Shown: in pieces, positions 46,026 to 55,064 of the stretch
Numbering within the stretch: the stretch's first letter is position 1
How the letters are laid out: each line of letters opens with the position of its first letter
Assembly: GCF_001693815.1 (NCBI RefSeq)
Contig: NZ_MBQD01000024.1
Location: forward strand, 124,001 to 188,000
Origin: Tessaracoccus lapidicaptus
GTDB taxonomy: Bacteria > Actinomycetota > Actinomycetes > Propionibacteriales > Propionibacteriaceae
Direction of reading: 5' to 3'
Length of the DNA stretch: 64,000 nt
The notes under the pieces: model-generated
Database searches by the model: none
The model's input: the letters and a program-made list of their open reading frames with translations, nothing else
Told to the model about the DNA's origin: nothing
Made by a program: the position numbers and the translations under genes

Positions 46026-48530
46026 TCAGACGGTGGATACCGTCGCCGCGCGGCGACGGAACTGCTCTGCCGTGAGCCGGCGTCGCGCGGACACCGCGAG
46101 CACGGACGCGCCGAGCGTGACGACCGCCATCAGCACGGCGGTCGCGGCCAGCCCGATCTCACCGGAGCCGCCCCCCAGCCAGGCCCGAACCAGCAGCACA
46201 CCGTTATGCAGGGGCGAGACGAACGTCACGGGCGCGAGCCACGACACGGCCGACGACAGCCCGAGCGCCACCGTCACGACGAGCAGCAGCACGGAGATCG
46301 CCCGGCCCGCGTGGCCGAACCAGCCGGCGAGGGCGTGGTTGGCGAATACGAACGACGCACCCATGACGGTCAGCAGCGCGGCCAGCGCGAGCGTGGTCAC
46401 GAACCCGGCCTCCAGGACCACGCCCCCGACGAGCCCGAGCACGACGCCCTGGGCCGCGACCACCGCGAGCGGCAGCCACATGGTGCGGGCCCACAGCACG
46501 ACGCTCGGCGCCCGCGACGACACCACGTCCCGCGGCACCGGCCGGGCCACGACCCACGCACCCAGCGCCCCGAGCCACAGCGCGGAGACCAGGAGCAGCG
46601 TCACGGCGGGGACGCGGGAGGACTGGACGAGGTCGTCGGCGCGGTCCACGGGGGACGCGGCGACGGTGGCCAGCCGTTCGCGGTCCGCGGCCGAGTAGCT
46701 GGGCACCTGCTCCGCGCCCTTGGCGAGCTCGGTGGCGAAGGTGTCGACGCCGTCGTCGAGCTGCGCCGCGCCGTCGGCGAGCTGGGCGAGGCCGTCCGCG
46801 AGCTGCGCCGTGCCGTCCGACGCGGACGCGACACCCTCGGTGTACTGCGTGACGCCGGCGGCGAACGTCGCGGCGCCGGTCTCCAGCTGTCCGACGCCGT
46901 CGCTCAGTTGGCCGGCCCCGGTGGCGAGCTCCGAGGCGCCGTCGGCGAGCTGGTCCGCGCCGTCGCTGAGCTGGGCCACACCGGCGGGGAGGGAGCCGAT
47001 CTCCTCGTCGAGCTGCTGGATGCCCGCGTTGAGCTGGGTCGCGCCCGACGAGATGGCCGGGGCGTTGTCGACGATGGGCTGGGCCTCGGTGGCGAGGGTG
47101 TCCGCCCCGTCGCGCAGCTGGGTGAGCCCGGCCTTGAGCGTGCCGAGCTGGGCCTCCGTCTGGGCGGGGAGCTCCGTCACGAGCTGGTCGACCCCGTCGG
47201 ACAGCTGCCCGGCCCCCACGGCCAGCGCCTCGGCACCCTGGACCAACGACAGTCCCGTGGTGGGGTCGGGGGTGTTGAGCGCGGCGGAGGCCGCCCCGGT
47301 CCCGGCCTGGAAGCCGGCGCCCACGCCCGCCGCCGCGCCGGCGGCGAAGGTCTGCGCGAGCATCTCGCACGTCGCCGGATCGGCGACCGGGCACTCGAAT
47401 CCGGCCGCGATCTGGCCCGAGATGGCGGTGACCTGCGCGGGGGCCGGCACGGCGCCCGAGGCGAAGCCCTGCATGGCCGCGTCGACCTGCCCGATGCCGC
47501 CCGACACACCCTCCGCGCCCGCCGCGACACCGGCCGCGCCGTCGGCCAGCTCCTGCAGCTGCGAGAAGTCCTGCGGCTGGTCCAGGCCTGCGACCACCCG
47601 ATCGAGGCCGTCGCGCAGCTGCGCCACGCCGCCGATGGCCTGCGCTGCGCCGTCGGCGAACTGCGGCAGGCCGCCCAGCAATCGGTCCGCGCCGTCGGCC
47701 AGCTGTCCGACCCCGTCGACGAGTTCCGGCGTCTGGGCCGCGAACTGGTCGACGCCGTCGGCGTACTGCCGCATGCCGGACGCGAGCTGGCCGGCGCCGT
47801 CGGCGAGCTGCGCCGCGCCGTCGCCCAGCTCCCCGACCCCGAGGACGAGCTGGTCCCCGCCGTCGGCGAGGCGCGGCCCGTTGTCGGCAAGCAGCGTCAT
47901 GCCGTCGGCGAGCTGGTTGGCCCCCTGCGACGCCTCGAGGGTGCCGTCGGCGAGCTGGCCCGACCCGTCCGCGAGCTGGCGCGCGCCGTCGACGATGGTG
48001 GTGAACTGTTCGCCCACGGTGTTGAAGCCGACGTAGATGCCGTCAAGGTAGCCCTCGGTGAGCGTGTCGTTGATGGTCTCGGTGGCGAGGCGGGCCACCT
48101 GTTGCGCCAGCTGGGCGTCGGTCACGGGAGCGTTGTCGCTCACCTCGACGTCGATGGTGGCCTGCTGCGCCTGCGCGGCGTCGTTGGCGGAGAAGGAGGT
48201 CGCGGCGGCGGAGAAGCCCTCCGGGATGGTCACGACGGCGGCGAACTCCCCCGAGCGAAGCCCCGCGGCGGCGCCGGGGACGTCGGCGAGGGTCCAGGAC
48301 ACGTTCTCGCCGTCGCGTTCGAGCATGGCGGCGGCGAGCTGGCGGCCCATGGGGATGAGCTGCCCGTCCACCGTGACGGCCTCGTCGAGGTTGACGACCG
48401 CGGCGTCGATCCGCTCGGCGTCCGGCCGGGTGAGGCCGATGAGCGCCGCCACCGTGAGGAGGGGGATGAGCGCCAGGGCGATGATCGCCGGCCAGGTGAC
48501 GCGGCGTCCGGACTGGGTTTCGGGGGTCAT
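46026..48530 (-). CDS. YhgE/Pip-domain membrane protein with long coiled-coil ectodomain
   Basis: An 834-residue membrane protein. One N-terminal helix (WPAIIALALIPLLTVAALIGLT) is followed by the YhgE/Pip N-domain (VVNLDEAVTVDGQLIPMGRQLAAAML). A very long external region (about 150-640) is built from repeated heptad-like LADGAxQLADG and GVxQLxDG units, typical of YhgE stalks. Five or six C-terminal helices of the ABC-2 type permease group close the protein. Family members include phage-infection protein Pip and the EsaA-like type VII accessory proteins. The ATG overlaps the stop of the MMPL gene (ATGA at 48527-48530), so the pair is coupled. Export of a lipid or polymer with the MMPL partner is inference. 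Confidence 0.85.
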   Translation of the reverse strand: MTPETQSGRRVTWPAIIALALIPLLTVAALIGLTRPDAERIDAAVVNLDEAVTVDGQLIPMGRQLAAAMLERDGENVSWTLADVPGAAAGLRSGEFAAVVTIPEGFSAAATSFSANDAAQAQQATIDVEVSDNAPVTDAQLAQQVARLATETINDTLTEGYLDGIYVGFNTVGEQFTTIVDGARQLADGSGQLADGTLEASQGANQLADGMTLLADNGPRLADGGDQLVLGVGELGDGAAQLADGAGQLASGMRQYADGVDQFAAQTPELVDGVGQLADGADRLLGGLPQFADGAAQAIGGVAQLRDGLDRVVAGLDQPQDFSQLQELADGAAGVAAGAEGVSGGIGQVDAAMQGFASGAVPAPAQVTAISGQIAAGFECPVADPATCEMLAQTFAAGAAAGVGAGFQAGTGAASAALNTPDPTTGLSLVQGAEALAVGAGQLSDGVDQLVTELPAQTEAQLGTLKAGLTQLRDGADTLATEAQPIVDNAPAISSGATQLNAGIQQLDEEIGSLPAGVAQLSDGADQLADGASELATGAGQLSDGVGQLETGAATFAAGVTQYTEGVASASDGTAQLADGLAQLADGAAQLDDGVDTFATELAKGAEQVPSYSAADRERLATVAASPVDRADDLVQSSRVPAVTLLLVSALWLGALGAWVVARPVPRDVVSSRAPSVVLWARTMWLPLAVVAAQGVVLGLVGGVVLEAGFVTTLALAALLTVMGASFVFANHALAGWFGHAGRAISVLLLVVTVALGLSSAVSWLAPVTFVSPLHNGVLLVRAWLGGGSGEIGLAATAVLMAVVTLGASVLAVSARRRLTAEQFRRRAATVSTV

Positions 48531-51187
48531 GCCCTGGTCTCCTCGTGGGCGGCCGACGGCGCCGCGAAGACGCCGTCGAGCTGGTGGTCGGTGAGGTGGT
48601 CCTCGACGGCGGCGCAGAGGACGACGGCGCCGTCGGCGCGGACGCGGTCCATGAGCGAGTCGAGCGCGGCGTGCGCCTCGGGGGAGGTGATGAGATCGAC
48701 CGAGTCGATGAAGACGACCTTGCCCGGGCGCATGGCGGCCAGCGCCCGCGCCGGGTCGTCGACGTGGGCGAGGTCGAGGTAGCTGACGCGGCGCCGGGCC
48801 GCCCCCGCGGCCTCGGGCAGCAGGGCTCCGGCGACTCGGGCGCGCCCCCCAGTGGTCTCGAGCCGCCCGCTCAGCGCGAGCGCGGCGCCCGTGCGGGCCC
48901 CGGTGGGGCCCACCATGCCGATGACGTTGCCCGGCACGAGCCGCAGGTCGAGCGGTCCGACGACGCCGGCGACGGCGAGTTGGTCGGCGAACAGGACGGA
49001 CCCGTCGCCGGGCCAGTCCTTGAGGGCCATCTCGGTGCTGAGCACCTCCCCCTCGACGTCGAACGTGGGAAGGATGCGGTCCAGCCAGGCCGGCAGCCAC
49101 CAGGCCTTCTCGCCCAGCAGCGTCAACACGGCGGGGACCAGCGTCATCCGGACGAGGAAGGCGTCCACCGCGACCCCGACCGCGAGTGCGAACGCGATGG
49201 CCTTGATGGCACCCATCCCCTCGGGGACGAAGAACGCGAAGACGGCGATCATGATGACGGCGGCCGCCATGACGACGGGCCCGGAGGCGACGAAGCCGCC
49301 CCGGATGGCCTCGAGCGGACTCTTGCCGTGCACGTACTCCTCGCGCATGCGGCTGACGAGGAAGACCTCGTAGTCCATCGCGAGACCGAACAGGATGCCC
49401 ATGAGCAGGATCGGCAGGAAGGAGATCACGGGCATGGGCCGCTCGAGGTTCACGACCTCCTTGGCGACGCCGAAGTTGAACACGAGAGCGGTGGCGCCGA
49501 ACGCGGCGCCGACGCTGAGCAGGTAGCCAACGGTCGCCTTGATGGGGACCCAGACCGACCGGAAGACGGCCGCGAGCAGCACCAGGGACAGCCCCACCAC
49601 GAGCACGCCGAACGGCAGCAGGGCCGCGGTGAGCTTCTCGCTGATGTCGATCTGGACCGCGGTGAGGCCCGTGACGTCGGTTTCGACGCCGTACTCGGCG
49701 AGCCAGTGGTCCTGGCGCTCCATCAGCGCCCGGACGAGGTCGGCGGTGGCCGGATCGTCGGGGCCGGACTCGGGGACGACCTGGATGAGGCCGGTGTCGG
49801 CGTTCTGGTTGGGCGTGGCGAGCGGGACCTGGGCGACGCCGTCGATGCCCTCGATGTCGTCCTTGAGGCTGGCCATCAGCCCGAGGGGGTCGGTGGAGCC
49901 GATGATGTCGGCGGTGACGATGAGCGGGCCGTTGACGCCGGGCCCGAAGTGCTCGCTCAGCAGGTCGTAGGCGATGCGGGCGGGCTGATCCGGGCGCTGC
50001 TGGCCGGCGTTCGGCAGCGACACCTGCAGCCCCAGGACCGGCAGGGTCAGCGCCACCAGGGCGGCCACCACCGTGACGATCGTGGCGACGGGGTGCGTGG
50101 TCGTCACGCCGACCCACCAGGCGAACAGCCCGGTACGCCCGGGACGCTTCGCCGCGCCGGCGGCACGAGGCTTGGGCCGCATCCGCTCCCCCAGCAGGCC
50201 CATGAGCGCGGGCAGGAAGGTGAGCGCGATGACCACCGCGACCGCCACCGTGACGGCGGCGAAGATGCCCATGACGGTGAGGAACGGGATGTTGGCCACC
50301 CCGAGCCCGAGCAGCGCGATGAACACCGTGAGCCCGGCGAACACCACGGCCGATCCCGAGGTCCCGACGGCGCGGCCCGCCGACTCCTCGGGGTCCAGCC
50401 CGTCGCGGAGCTGGTCGCGGTGCCGCGACAGGATGAACAGCGCGTAGTCGATGCCGACCGCGAGGCCGAGCATGACCGACAGCAGCGGCGTGGTGGAGTT
50501 GATGTCGAAGATGCGCGTGAGCAGCAGCATGAGCGCCATCGCGATGCCGACACCCGTCACGGCGGTCAGCAGCGGCAGGCCAGCGGCGATGAGCGAGCCG
50601 AGCACCACGGCCAGCACCACGAGCGCGATGATGAGGCCGATGCCCTCGATGATGCTGAGGTGCGGCAGTTCGATGTTGTACGCCTCACCGCCCATGCTCA
50701 CCTGCGTGCCCGCGGGCATGGCGGCCTCGAGGTCCTCGGCGACGTCGGTGATGGGCGCGAGCTGCTCCTCCGTCGGTGCCTCGCCCCCGAAGTCGAGGCT
50801 GAGCTGGATGATGGCGGCCCGGCCCGAGTCCGAGATCAGCCCGTCGACGTACTCGTTCCACGGCGACGTCGCGGCCTCCACCATCGGCAGGTCGTCGAAG
50901 TCGGCGACGGCGGCCTCGATCTGCTCGCGGGACTCGGCCACCTGCTGCCCCTCGGGGGCCACCACGACGGCGAGCGCGGACAGCGCCGCGCCCTGCGGGA
51001 ACGTCATGCGCAGCTTGTCGAGCGCCTCCTGGGACCGCGACGACGGGATCTCGAAGGCGTTGTTGAACGACCCCATCCACAGGCCGGCGGAGACCCCGAG
51101 CAGCGCCAGCAGCGACAGCCACAGCGCGATGACGGTGAGGCGCCGCCGGTAACACCAGCGGCCGACGGCATACAGCCAAGCAGACAT
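48527..51187 (-). CDS. MMPL/RND transporter with degenerate ABC-ATPase-like tail
   Basis: An 886-residue MMPL-type RND exporter. Two halves of six helices each are visible, with external loops between TM1-2 and TM7-8, and GxxxDY motifs (GLAVGIDYALFILSRHRDQL; GILFGLAMDYEVFLVSRMREEY) supplying the proton-relay Asp-Tyr pairs. After the last helix (~690) comes a tail of about 180 residues that reads like a shortened ABC ATPase: GPLDLRLVPGNVIGMVGPTG, then RARVAGALLPE and KVVFIDSVDLITSPEAHAALDSLMDRVRADGAVVL. The Walker A Lys is not in place (GPTGARTG), so ATP hydrolysis is doubtful. It is co-transcribed with YhgE and divergent from a TetR gene. Confidence 0.88.
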   Translation of the reverse strand: MSAWLYAVGRWCYRRRLTVIALWLSLLALLGVSAGLWMGSFNNAFEIPSSRSQEALDKLRMTFPQGAALSALAVVVAPEGQQVAESREQIEAAVADFDDLPMVEAATSPWNEYVDGLISDSGRAAIIQLSLDFGGEAPTEEQLAPITDVAEDLEAAMPAGTQVSMGGEAYNIELPHLSIIEGIGLIIALVVLAVVLGSLIAAGLPLLTAVTGVGIAMALMLLLTRIFDINSTTPLLSVMLGLAVGIDYALFILSRHRDQLRDGLDPEESAGRAVGTSGSAVVFAGLTVFIALLGLGVANIPFLTVMGIFAAVTVAVAVVIALTFLPALMGLLGERMRPKPRAAGAAKRPGRTGLFAWWVGVTTTHPVATIVTVVAALVALTLPVLGLQVSLPNAGQQRPDQPARIAYDLLSEHFGPGVNGPLIVTADIIGSTDPLGLMASLKDDIEGIDGVAQVPLATPNQNADTGLIQVVPESGPDDPATADLVRALMERQDHWLAEYGVETDVTGLTAVQIDISEKLTAALLPFGVLVVGLSLVLLAAVFRSVWVPIKATVGYLLSVGAAFGATALVFNFGVAKEVVNLERPMPVISFLPILLMGILFGLAMDYEVFLVSRMREEYVHGKSPLEAIRGGFVASGPVVMAAAVIMIAVFAFFVPEGMGAIKAIAFALAVGVAVDAFLVRMTLVPAVLTLLGEKAWWLPAWLDRILPTFDVEGEVLSTEMALKDWPGDGSVLFADQLAVAGVVGPLDLRLVPGNVIGMVGPTGARTGAALALSGRLETTGGRARVAGALLPEAAGAARRRVSYLDLAHVDDPARALAAMRPGKVVFIDSVDLITSPEAHAALDSLMDRVRADGAVVLCAAVEDHLTDHQLDGVFAAPSAAHEETRA

Positions 51188-51215
51188 CCAGGGGGCCCGA
51201 TCCGTAGAGTGAGGG

Positions 51216-51232
51216 GAAGCGCGTTACGCTTC
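51216..51232. promoter_or_regulatory. Putative TetR operator between the MMPL and tetR genes
   Basis: GAAGCG-CGTTA-CGCTTC is a 17-base inverted repeat in the 104-base divergent intergenic region, the usual place for a TetR-family site controlling both directions. Confidence 0.5.
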
Positions 51233-51291
51233 AGGATACAACTATGCATCGGACGTCCCGAACCGCATGAATCGGCGCTGATCGGAGGACC

Positions 51292-51882
51292 ATGTCGGAA
51301 CCCACGCGACGCCGCGAGGACACCCGGCGACGGCTGGTGCAGGCCGCGATCGAGGAGTTCAGCCGGCGCGGGATCGACGCCACCAGCGTCGAGCACCTGT
51401 GCCAGGCGGCCGGGTTCACGCGGGGGGCGTTCTACTCCAACTTCGCGACCAAGGACGACCTGTGCGTCGAGATCATGCGCCACGTCGCGGAGGACCAGGT
51501 GGAGCTCTACGGCTCGGCGCTGGCCGACCTGCCGCGGGAGATGACCACCGACGAGATCGTGGTCGGCATCCTCAGCGTCAACCGCACCAGCCCGGACCTG
51601 CTGCGCACCCTCATGGAGATTGAGCTGCGCGCGTACCGCGACCCGGAGTTCCGGGCCCGCATCGAGGAGGTCCGCGGCGACGTGTGGCCGCGCTACGTCG
51701 AGCTCGTCGAACGCGCCGCGGACCGGGCGGGCCTCGAATTCCTCATCGACACGGAGGAACTGCTGCTCATCTTCGAGGCGATCTGGCACTTCCCCCGGAC
51801 GGCGGCCAGCGACCAGCCGGACCTGCGCAACCACCTCATCGGGACAGCGGCCCGGCACCTCACCAGGAAGAAGGCGTCGTGA
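51292..51882 (+). CDS. TetR/AcrR family transcriptional regulator
   Basis: A 196-residue repressor-type regulator. The N-terminal helix-turn-helix is standard (TRRRLVQAAIEEFSRRGIDATSVEHLCQAAGFTRGAFYSNFATKDDL, residues ~11-55), and the C-terminal half is an all-helical ligand and dimer domain. It is divergent from the MMPL-YhgE operon with a 17-base palindrome between them, so it most likely represses that exporter and itself. The ligand is unknown; for MMPL systems, lipids or cationic drugs are typical. Its stop overlaps the GTG of the next gene (GTGA, 51879-51882), so the MBL-fold protein is expressed with it. Confidence 0.92.
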   Translation: MSEPTRRREDTRRRLVQAAIEEFSRRGIDATSVEHLCQAAGFTRGAFYSNFATKDDLCVEIMRHVAEDQVELYGSALADLPREMTTDEIVVGILSVNRTSPDLLRTLMEIELRAYRDPEFRARIEEVRGDVWPRYVELVERAADRAGLEFLIDTEELLLIFEAIWHFPRTAASDQPDLRNHLIGTAARHLTRKKAS

Positions 51883-52502
51883 GCACCACCGTCAGCCGGC
51901 TCGTCACGGCCGGGAACTTCGATCCCGTCGGCCCGCCCGTCCACGAGAACAACGTGTGGATCGTGGGCGACGACAAGCACGTCGTCGTCATCGACCCCGC
52001 GCACGACGCCGACGCCGTCGCGTTCGCCGTCGAGGACCGCATCGTCACCGCGATCCTGCTCACCCACGGCCACTGGGACCATGTCCGGGCGGCGCTGGCG
52101 GTGGCCGCCGAGCTCGGCGCGCAGGTGCACCTCAACCCTGCCGACCTGTTCCTCTGGCGCGAGGAGCACGGCGACGCCGAGTTCGAGCCGCTCCTCGACG
52201 GGGACGTGTTCCGCGCCGGCGGGGTCGTCCTCGAGGCGCGGCACACGCCCGGCCACACCCCCGGGTCGACGTCGCTCGTCGCCGAGGACCTGGGGTGCGT
52301 GTTCACCGGAGACACCCTCTTCCAGGGCGGCCCCGGGGCCACGCGCTGGCACTACTCGGACTTCGGCACGATCATCGAGTCGATCGAGTCGCGGCTCTTC
52401 ACCCTCCCCGACGCCACCACCGTCCACACCGGGCACGGCCCCTCCACCACCATCGGCGCCGAGCGGCCGCACCTGGCCGAGTGGATCCGCCGCGGCTGGT
52501 GA
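51879..52502 (+). CDS. MBL-fold metallohydrolase (glyoxalase II-like)
   Basis: A 207-residue metallo-beta-lactamase-fold hydrolase, probably cytosolic. The metal motif is complete: THGHWDH (HxHxDH), HTPGHTPGST with the next His, GDTLFQGG with the bridging Asp, and HTGHGPST at the end. This arrangement is that of glyoxalase II-like thioesterases. In actinobacteria such proteins may act on mycothiol conjugates, but substrate residues cannot be judged here. It starts at GTG 51879, overlapping the tetR stop, so it belongs to the tetR transcript and may be linked with the exporter system. No peptide or membrane anchor is seen. Confidence 0.9.
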   Translation: MSTTVSRLVTAGNFDPVGPPVHENNVWIVGDDKHVVVIDPAHDADAVAFAVEDRIVTAILLTHGHWDHVRAALAVAAELGAQVHLNPADLFLWREEHGDAEFEPLLDGDVFRAGGVVLEARHTPGHTPGSTSLVAEDLGCVFTGDTLFQGGPGATRWHYSDFGTIIESIESRLFTLPDATTVHTGHGPSTTIGAERPHLAEWIRRGW

Positions 52503-52569
52503 CCCCTCGCTCCCGCCCACCCCCGTCCGCCATAGGATGAGAGGCGAGCACTGGGATGGAAGGGAACCT

Positions 52570-53559
52570 ATGAAGGTCTTGATCACCGGCGGCGCCGGGT
52601 ACATCGGCAGCACCGTGGCCTCGGCGTGCGAGGACGCCGGCCACGAGGTCGTCATCCTCGACGACTTCTCCACCGGTCGCCGCGAGTTCGTGCGAGACCG
52701 GGCCGTGTACGAGGGCGATTTCGCCGACGAGGCTCTCCTGGGCCGGATCTTCGCCGAGCATGCCATCGACGCCGTCGTGCACTGCGCCGCGAAGATCGTG
52801 GTGCCGGAGTCGGTCGAGATGCCACTGGACTATTACGAGAACAACGTGGCCAAGACCATCACCCTCCTGCGCGCCATGGACCGGGCCGGCGTGCACCGCT
52901 TCCTGTTCTCCTCCTCGGCGTCGATCTACGCCCCCGACGAGAACTTCGTCGTCACCGAGGCCTCCCCGCTGTCGCCCGGCTCCCCCTACGCGCGCACCAA
53001 GTACATGGTCGAGATGATCCTCGAGGACTACACCAAGGCCTCGGACATGAAGGTCCTGTCGCTGCGCTACTTCAACCCCATCGGCACCGACCCGCAGCTG
53101 CGCTCCGGCCAGCAGCTCGAGAAGCCCAGCCACGTGCTGGCCAAGCTGCTGGAGGCCTGGAGCAAGGGCGAGACGTTCACCGTCACCGGCGTCGAGTGGC
53201 CCACGCGCGACGGCTCCGGCATCCGTGACTTCATCCACGTGTGGGACCTGGCGCAGGCGCACGTCGCCGCGCTGGAGGGCTTCGACAAGGCCACCGCCGA
53301 GTCGTCCTACGAGGTGTTCAACATCGGTACCGGCAACGGCGTCACCGTCAAGGAACTGGCCGCCTCGTTCGAGGAGATCTCCGGCGACCCGCTGAAGGTC
53401 ACCTACGGTCCCCCGCGGCCGGGCGACGTCGCGGGCGTGTACACCGTGTCGTCGAAGGCCAAGGACGTCCTCGGGTGGGAGGCGAAGCTCACCGAGCAGG
53501 AGGCCGTCCGCGACGCCATCGCATGGCTGCCGGTCCGCAAGGAGATGCTCGGCTACTGA
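52570..53559 (+). CDS. galE: UDP-glucose 4-epimerase
   Basis: Interconverts UDP-glucose and UDP-galactose (and perhaps the N-acetyl forms) with tightly bound NAD. The 329-residue extended SDR has MKVLITGGAGYIGSTVASAC for NAD, YYENNVAKTITLLRAMDRAGV, the SSSASIYAP catalytic Ser/Thr region, and the active YxxxK in SPYARTKYMVE. RYFNPIGTDPQ and RDGSGIRDFIHVWDLAQAH, the GalE signature, follow. ATG 52570 is preceded by GGAAGGGAACC and, further up, TAGGAT as -10. It supplies galactosyl donors for wall or exopolysaccharide. It stands alone, with no Leloir partners nearby. Confidence 0.95.
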   Translation: MKVLITGGAGYIGSTVASACEDAGHEVVILDDFSTGRREFVRDRAVYEGDFADEALLGRIFAEHAIDAVVHCAAKIVVPESVEMPLDYYENNVAKTITLLRAMDRAGVHRFLFSSSASIYAPDENFVVTEASPLSPGSPYARTKYMVEMILEDYTKASDMKVLSLRYFNPIGTDPQLRSGQQLEKPSHVLAKLLEAWSKGETFTVTGVEWPTRDGSGIRDFIHVWDLAQAHVAALEGFDKATAESSYEVFNIGTGNGVTVKELAASFEEISGDPLKVTYGPPRPGDVAGVYTVSSKAKDVLGWEAKLTEQEAVRDAIAWLPVRKEMLGY

Positions 53560-53592
53560 GCAGCGCTCCGGCGCCGCCCCAGCAGGGGTCGA

Positions 53593-53718
53593 TCAGTGGG
53601 GGTCGGTCGCCTCGGCCCAGAGCTCGCGGCGGCGGGCGGCCTCGCGGCGGTCGATGATGGTCGACACCGTCGTGATGGCCACGAGGATCCCCAGCAGCCA
53701 GAACACCTTGCGCAACAT
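53593..53718 (-). CDS. DLW-39-like small membrane protein
   Basis: A 41-residue protein: MLRKVFWLLGILVAITTVST forms a single helix, then IIDRREAARRRELWAEATDP and a final His. The 'helix, basic arm, (D/E)LW-x-EATD' pattern is that of the actinobacterial DLW-39 family, whose role is unknown. The gene is real judging by its own leaderless promoter (TAGAGT seven bases before ATG 53718) and full codon-level GC bias. It lies in the short gap between galE (convergent) and the histidine kinase gene and is small enough to be overlooked. In other actinobacteria DLW-39 genes are near gyrA; this location differs. Confidence 0.75.
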   Translation of the reverse strand: MLRKVFWLLGILVAITTVSTIIDRREAARRRELWAEATDPH

Positions 53719-53725
53719 GGGGCCC

Positions 53726-53731
53726 ACTCTA
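53726..53731 (-). promoter_or_regulatory. -10 element TAGAGT, leaderless start of the DLW-39-like gene
   Basis: On the minus strand TAGAGT is followed by 7 bases (GGGCCCC) and ATG 53718. Confidence 0.5.
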
Positions 53732-53837
53732 GGCGCAGCTCGGTCTGTCGCGGCAGGGCCGCCGGCGTCAGACCCCGGGGGTGCCGCGGGGCGAGGATCG
53801 ACGCCGCCGGTCTGATCCCGCGATGCGCGACGCGCCC

Positions 53838-53843
53838 TAGGCT
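53838..53843 (+). promoter_or_regulatory. -10 element TAGGCT for the two-component operon
   Basis: TAGGCT is followed by 9 bases and ATG 53853, so the leader would be 0-3 bases. Confidence 0.45.
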
Positions 53844-53852
53844 GGGCGCATC

Positions 53853-55064
53853 ATGGTGAACCTGCAGTGGTCGCGCGACGGCCGCACCCTCTTGGGCGAC
53901 GGCGCCCTCGCGCTGGCCTTCGCCGTCGCGACGGTGCCGCCGCTGCTGGTGAACGAGGACTCCGAGTTCGTCATGCGCTCGCTGCCCTGGTCGCTGCTGA
54001 TGTGCGGCGCGCTGCTGCTGCGCCGGATGGCCCCGCTGGCGGCTCTGACCGCCGTGGGGGCCGCCGGGGTGGGGATGGCAGCCATGCTCAGCACCCCGGT
54101 CCCGGCGATCCTCGCGGTTCCGGTCGTCGTGTACTGCGTCGGGCGCTACCAGCGGATGTCGGCGGTGTTCCCCGTCGCTGCGCTCGGGGTCGCGGGCTCC
54201 CTCGCCGGCCCGATCACGTGGACCGCGGGCATCCCCGACCCCTACCGCGTGCTGGGCACCACGCTGCTGGTCCTCCTCTGCGCCGCCATCGTCGCGCTGG
54301 CCTACCTGTGGGGCCGGTTCCTGCGCGAGCGCGCGCTGACGCAGTCGTTGGACCGGGAGATCGTCACCGAACGCTTCTCGGCGGCCCAGCGCTCGGCCGA
54401 GCAGGAGTTGGAGCTGGCGGAGCGCCGCGCGCGGGCCGGGGTGGCCCAGGAGTTGCACGACGTGCTCGCGCACTCGCTGTCGGTGATCGTGGTGCAGGCC
54501 GAAGGGGCGCGGGCGCTCACCGCGAAGCGGCCCGAGGCGGCCGCCGAGGCCCTCGACGTCATCGCAGACACGGGGCGCACCTCCATCGCGGAGGTGCGCC
54601 GCATCGTCGCGCTCATGCGCGGCGACGACGAGGCGGCCGCCTTCGGTCCCTCGCCGTCGTTGGCGGAGATCCCTGGGCTGGTGGACTCCGCCGGCGGACG
54701 GATCACGCTGACGGTCGAGGGGCCGACGCCGATCGTGCCCGAGTCGCTGGGGCTCACGGCGTTCCGCGTGATGCAGGAGGCCATCACCAACGTGCTCAAG
54801 CATGCCGGGCCCACCGCGACCGCGGAGGCGCGCGTCGCGTACGCCACGGAGCACGTCGAGCTGCTGGTCCGCGACGACGGCATCGGGAGCCTGTCGCGGC
54901 CGGACGGCACGGGCTCGGGGCTGCGCGGCATGCGCGAGCGCGTCGTGGCGATGGGCGGCGAGTTCCGCGCCGGCCCCCGCCCGGGCGGTGGCTACGAGGT
55001 CTGGGCGCGGCTGCCGATGCCGAACCAGTTGGGGAAGAGCTGGCTGAGAGGGGCCACCACATGA
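53853..55064 (+). CDS. Sensor histidine kinase, NarL/DesK type (HisKA_3)
   Basis: A 403-residue membrane sensor kinase. Four or five N-terminal helices (about 15-155) have almost no external loops, so it probably senses membrane state or small molecules within the bilayer. A coiled linker leads to the HisKA_3 dimerisation domain, with the phospho-His in VAQELHDVLAHSLSV (about residue 202) and the E-L-H-D-x-L pattern. The HATPase_c domain has QEAITNVLKHAG (N box), VRDDGIGS (G1) and GTGSGLRGMRERV (G2). Its stop overlaps the response-regulator start (ATGA, 55061-55064), the usual coupling for such pairs. The signal is unknown. Confidence 0.94.
   Translation: MVNLQWSRDGRTLLGDGALALAFAVATVPPLLVNEDSEFVMRSLPWSLLMCGALLLRRMAPLAALTAVGAAGVGMAAMLSTPVPAILAVPVVVYCVGRYQRMSAVFPVAALGVAGSLAGPITWTAGIPDPYRVLGTTLLVLLCAAIVALAYLWGRFLRERALTQSLDREIVTERFSAAQRSAEQELELAERRARAGVAQELHDVLAHSLSVIVVQAEGARALTAKRPEAAAEALDVIADTGRTSIAEVRRIVALMRGDDEAAAFGPSPSLAEIPGLVDSAGGRITLTVEGPTPIVPESLGLTAFRVMQEAITNVLKHAGPTATAEARVAYATEHVELLVRDDGIGSLSRPDGTGSGLRGMRERVVAMGGEFRAGPRPGGGYEVWARLPMPNQLGKSWLRGATT

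Noticed and set aside
46026-50117. A 1363-residue frame extending YhgE back into the MMPL gene
   Set aside because: The upstream part is the MMPL gene in another frame; the true YhgE start is ATG 48530 in the ATGA overlap.
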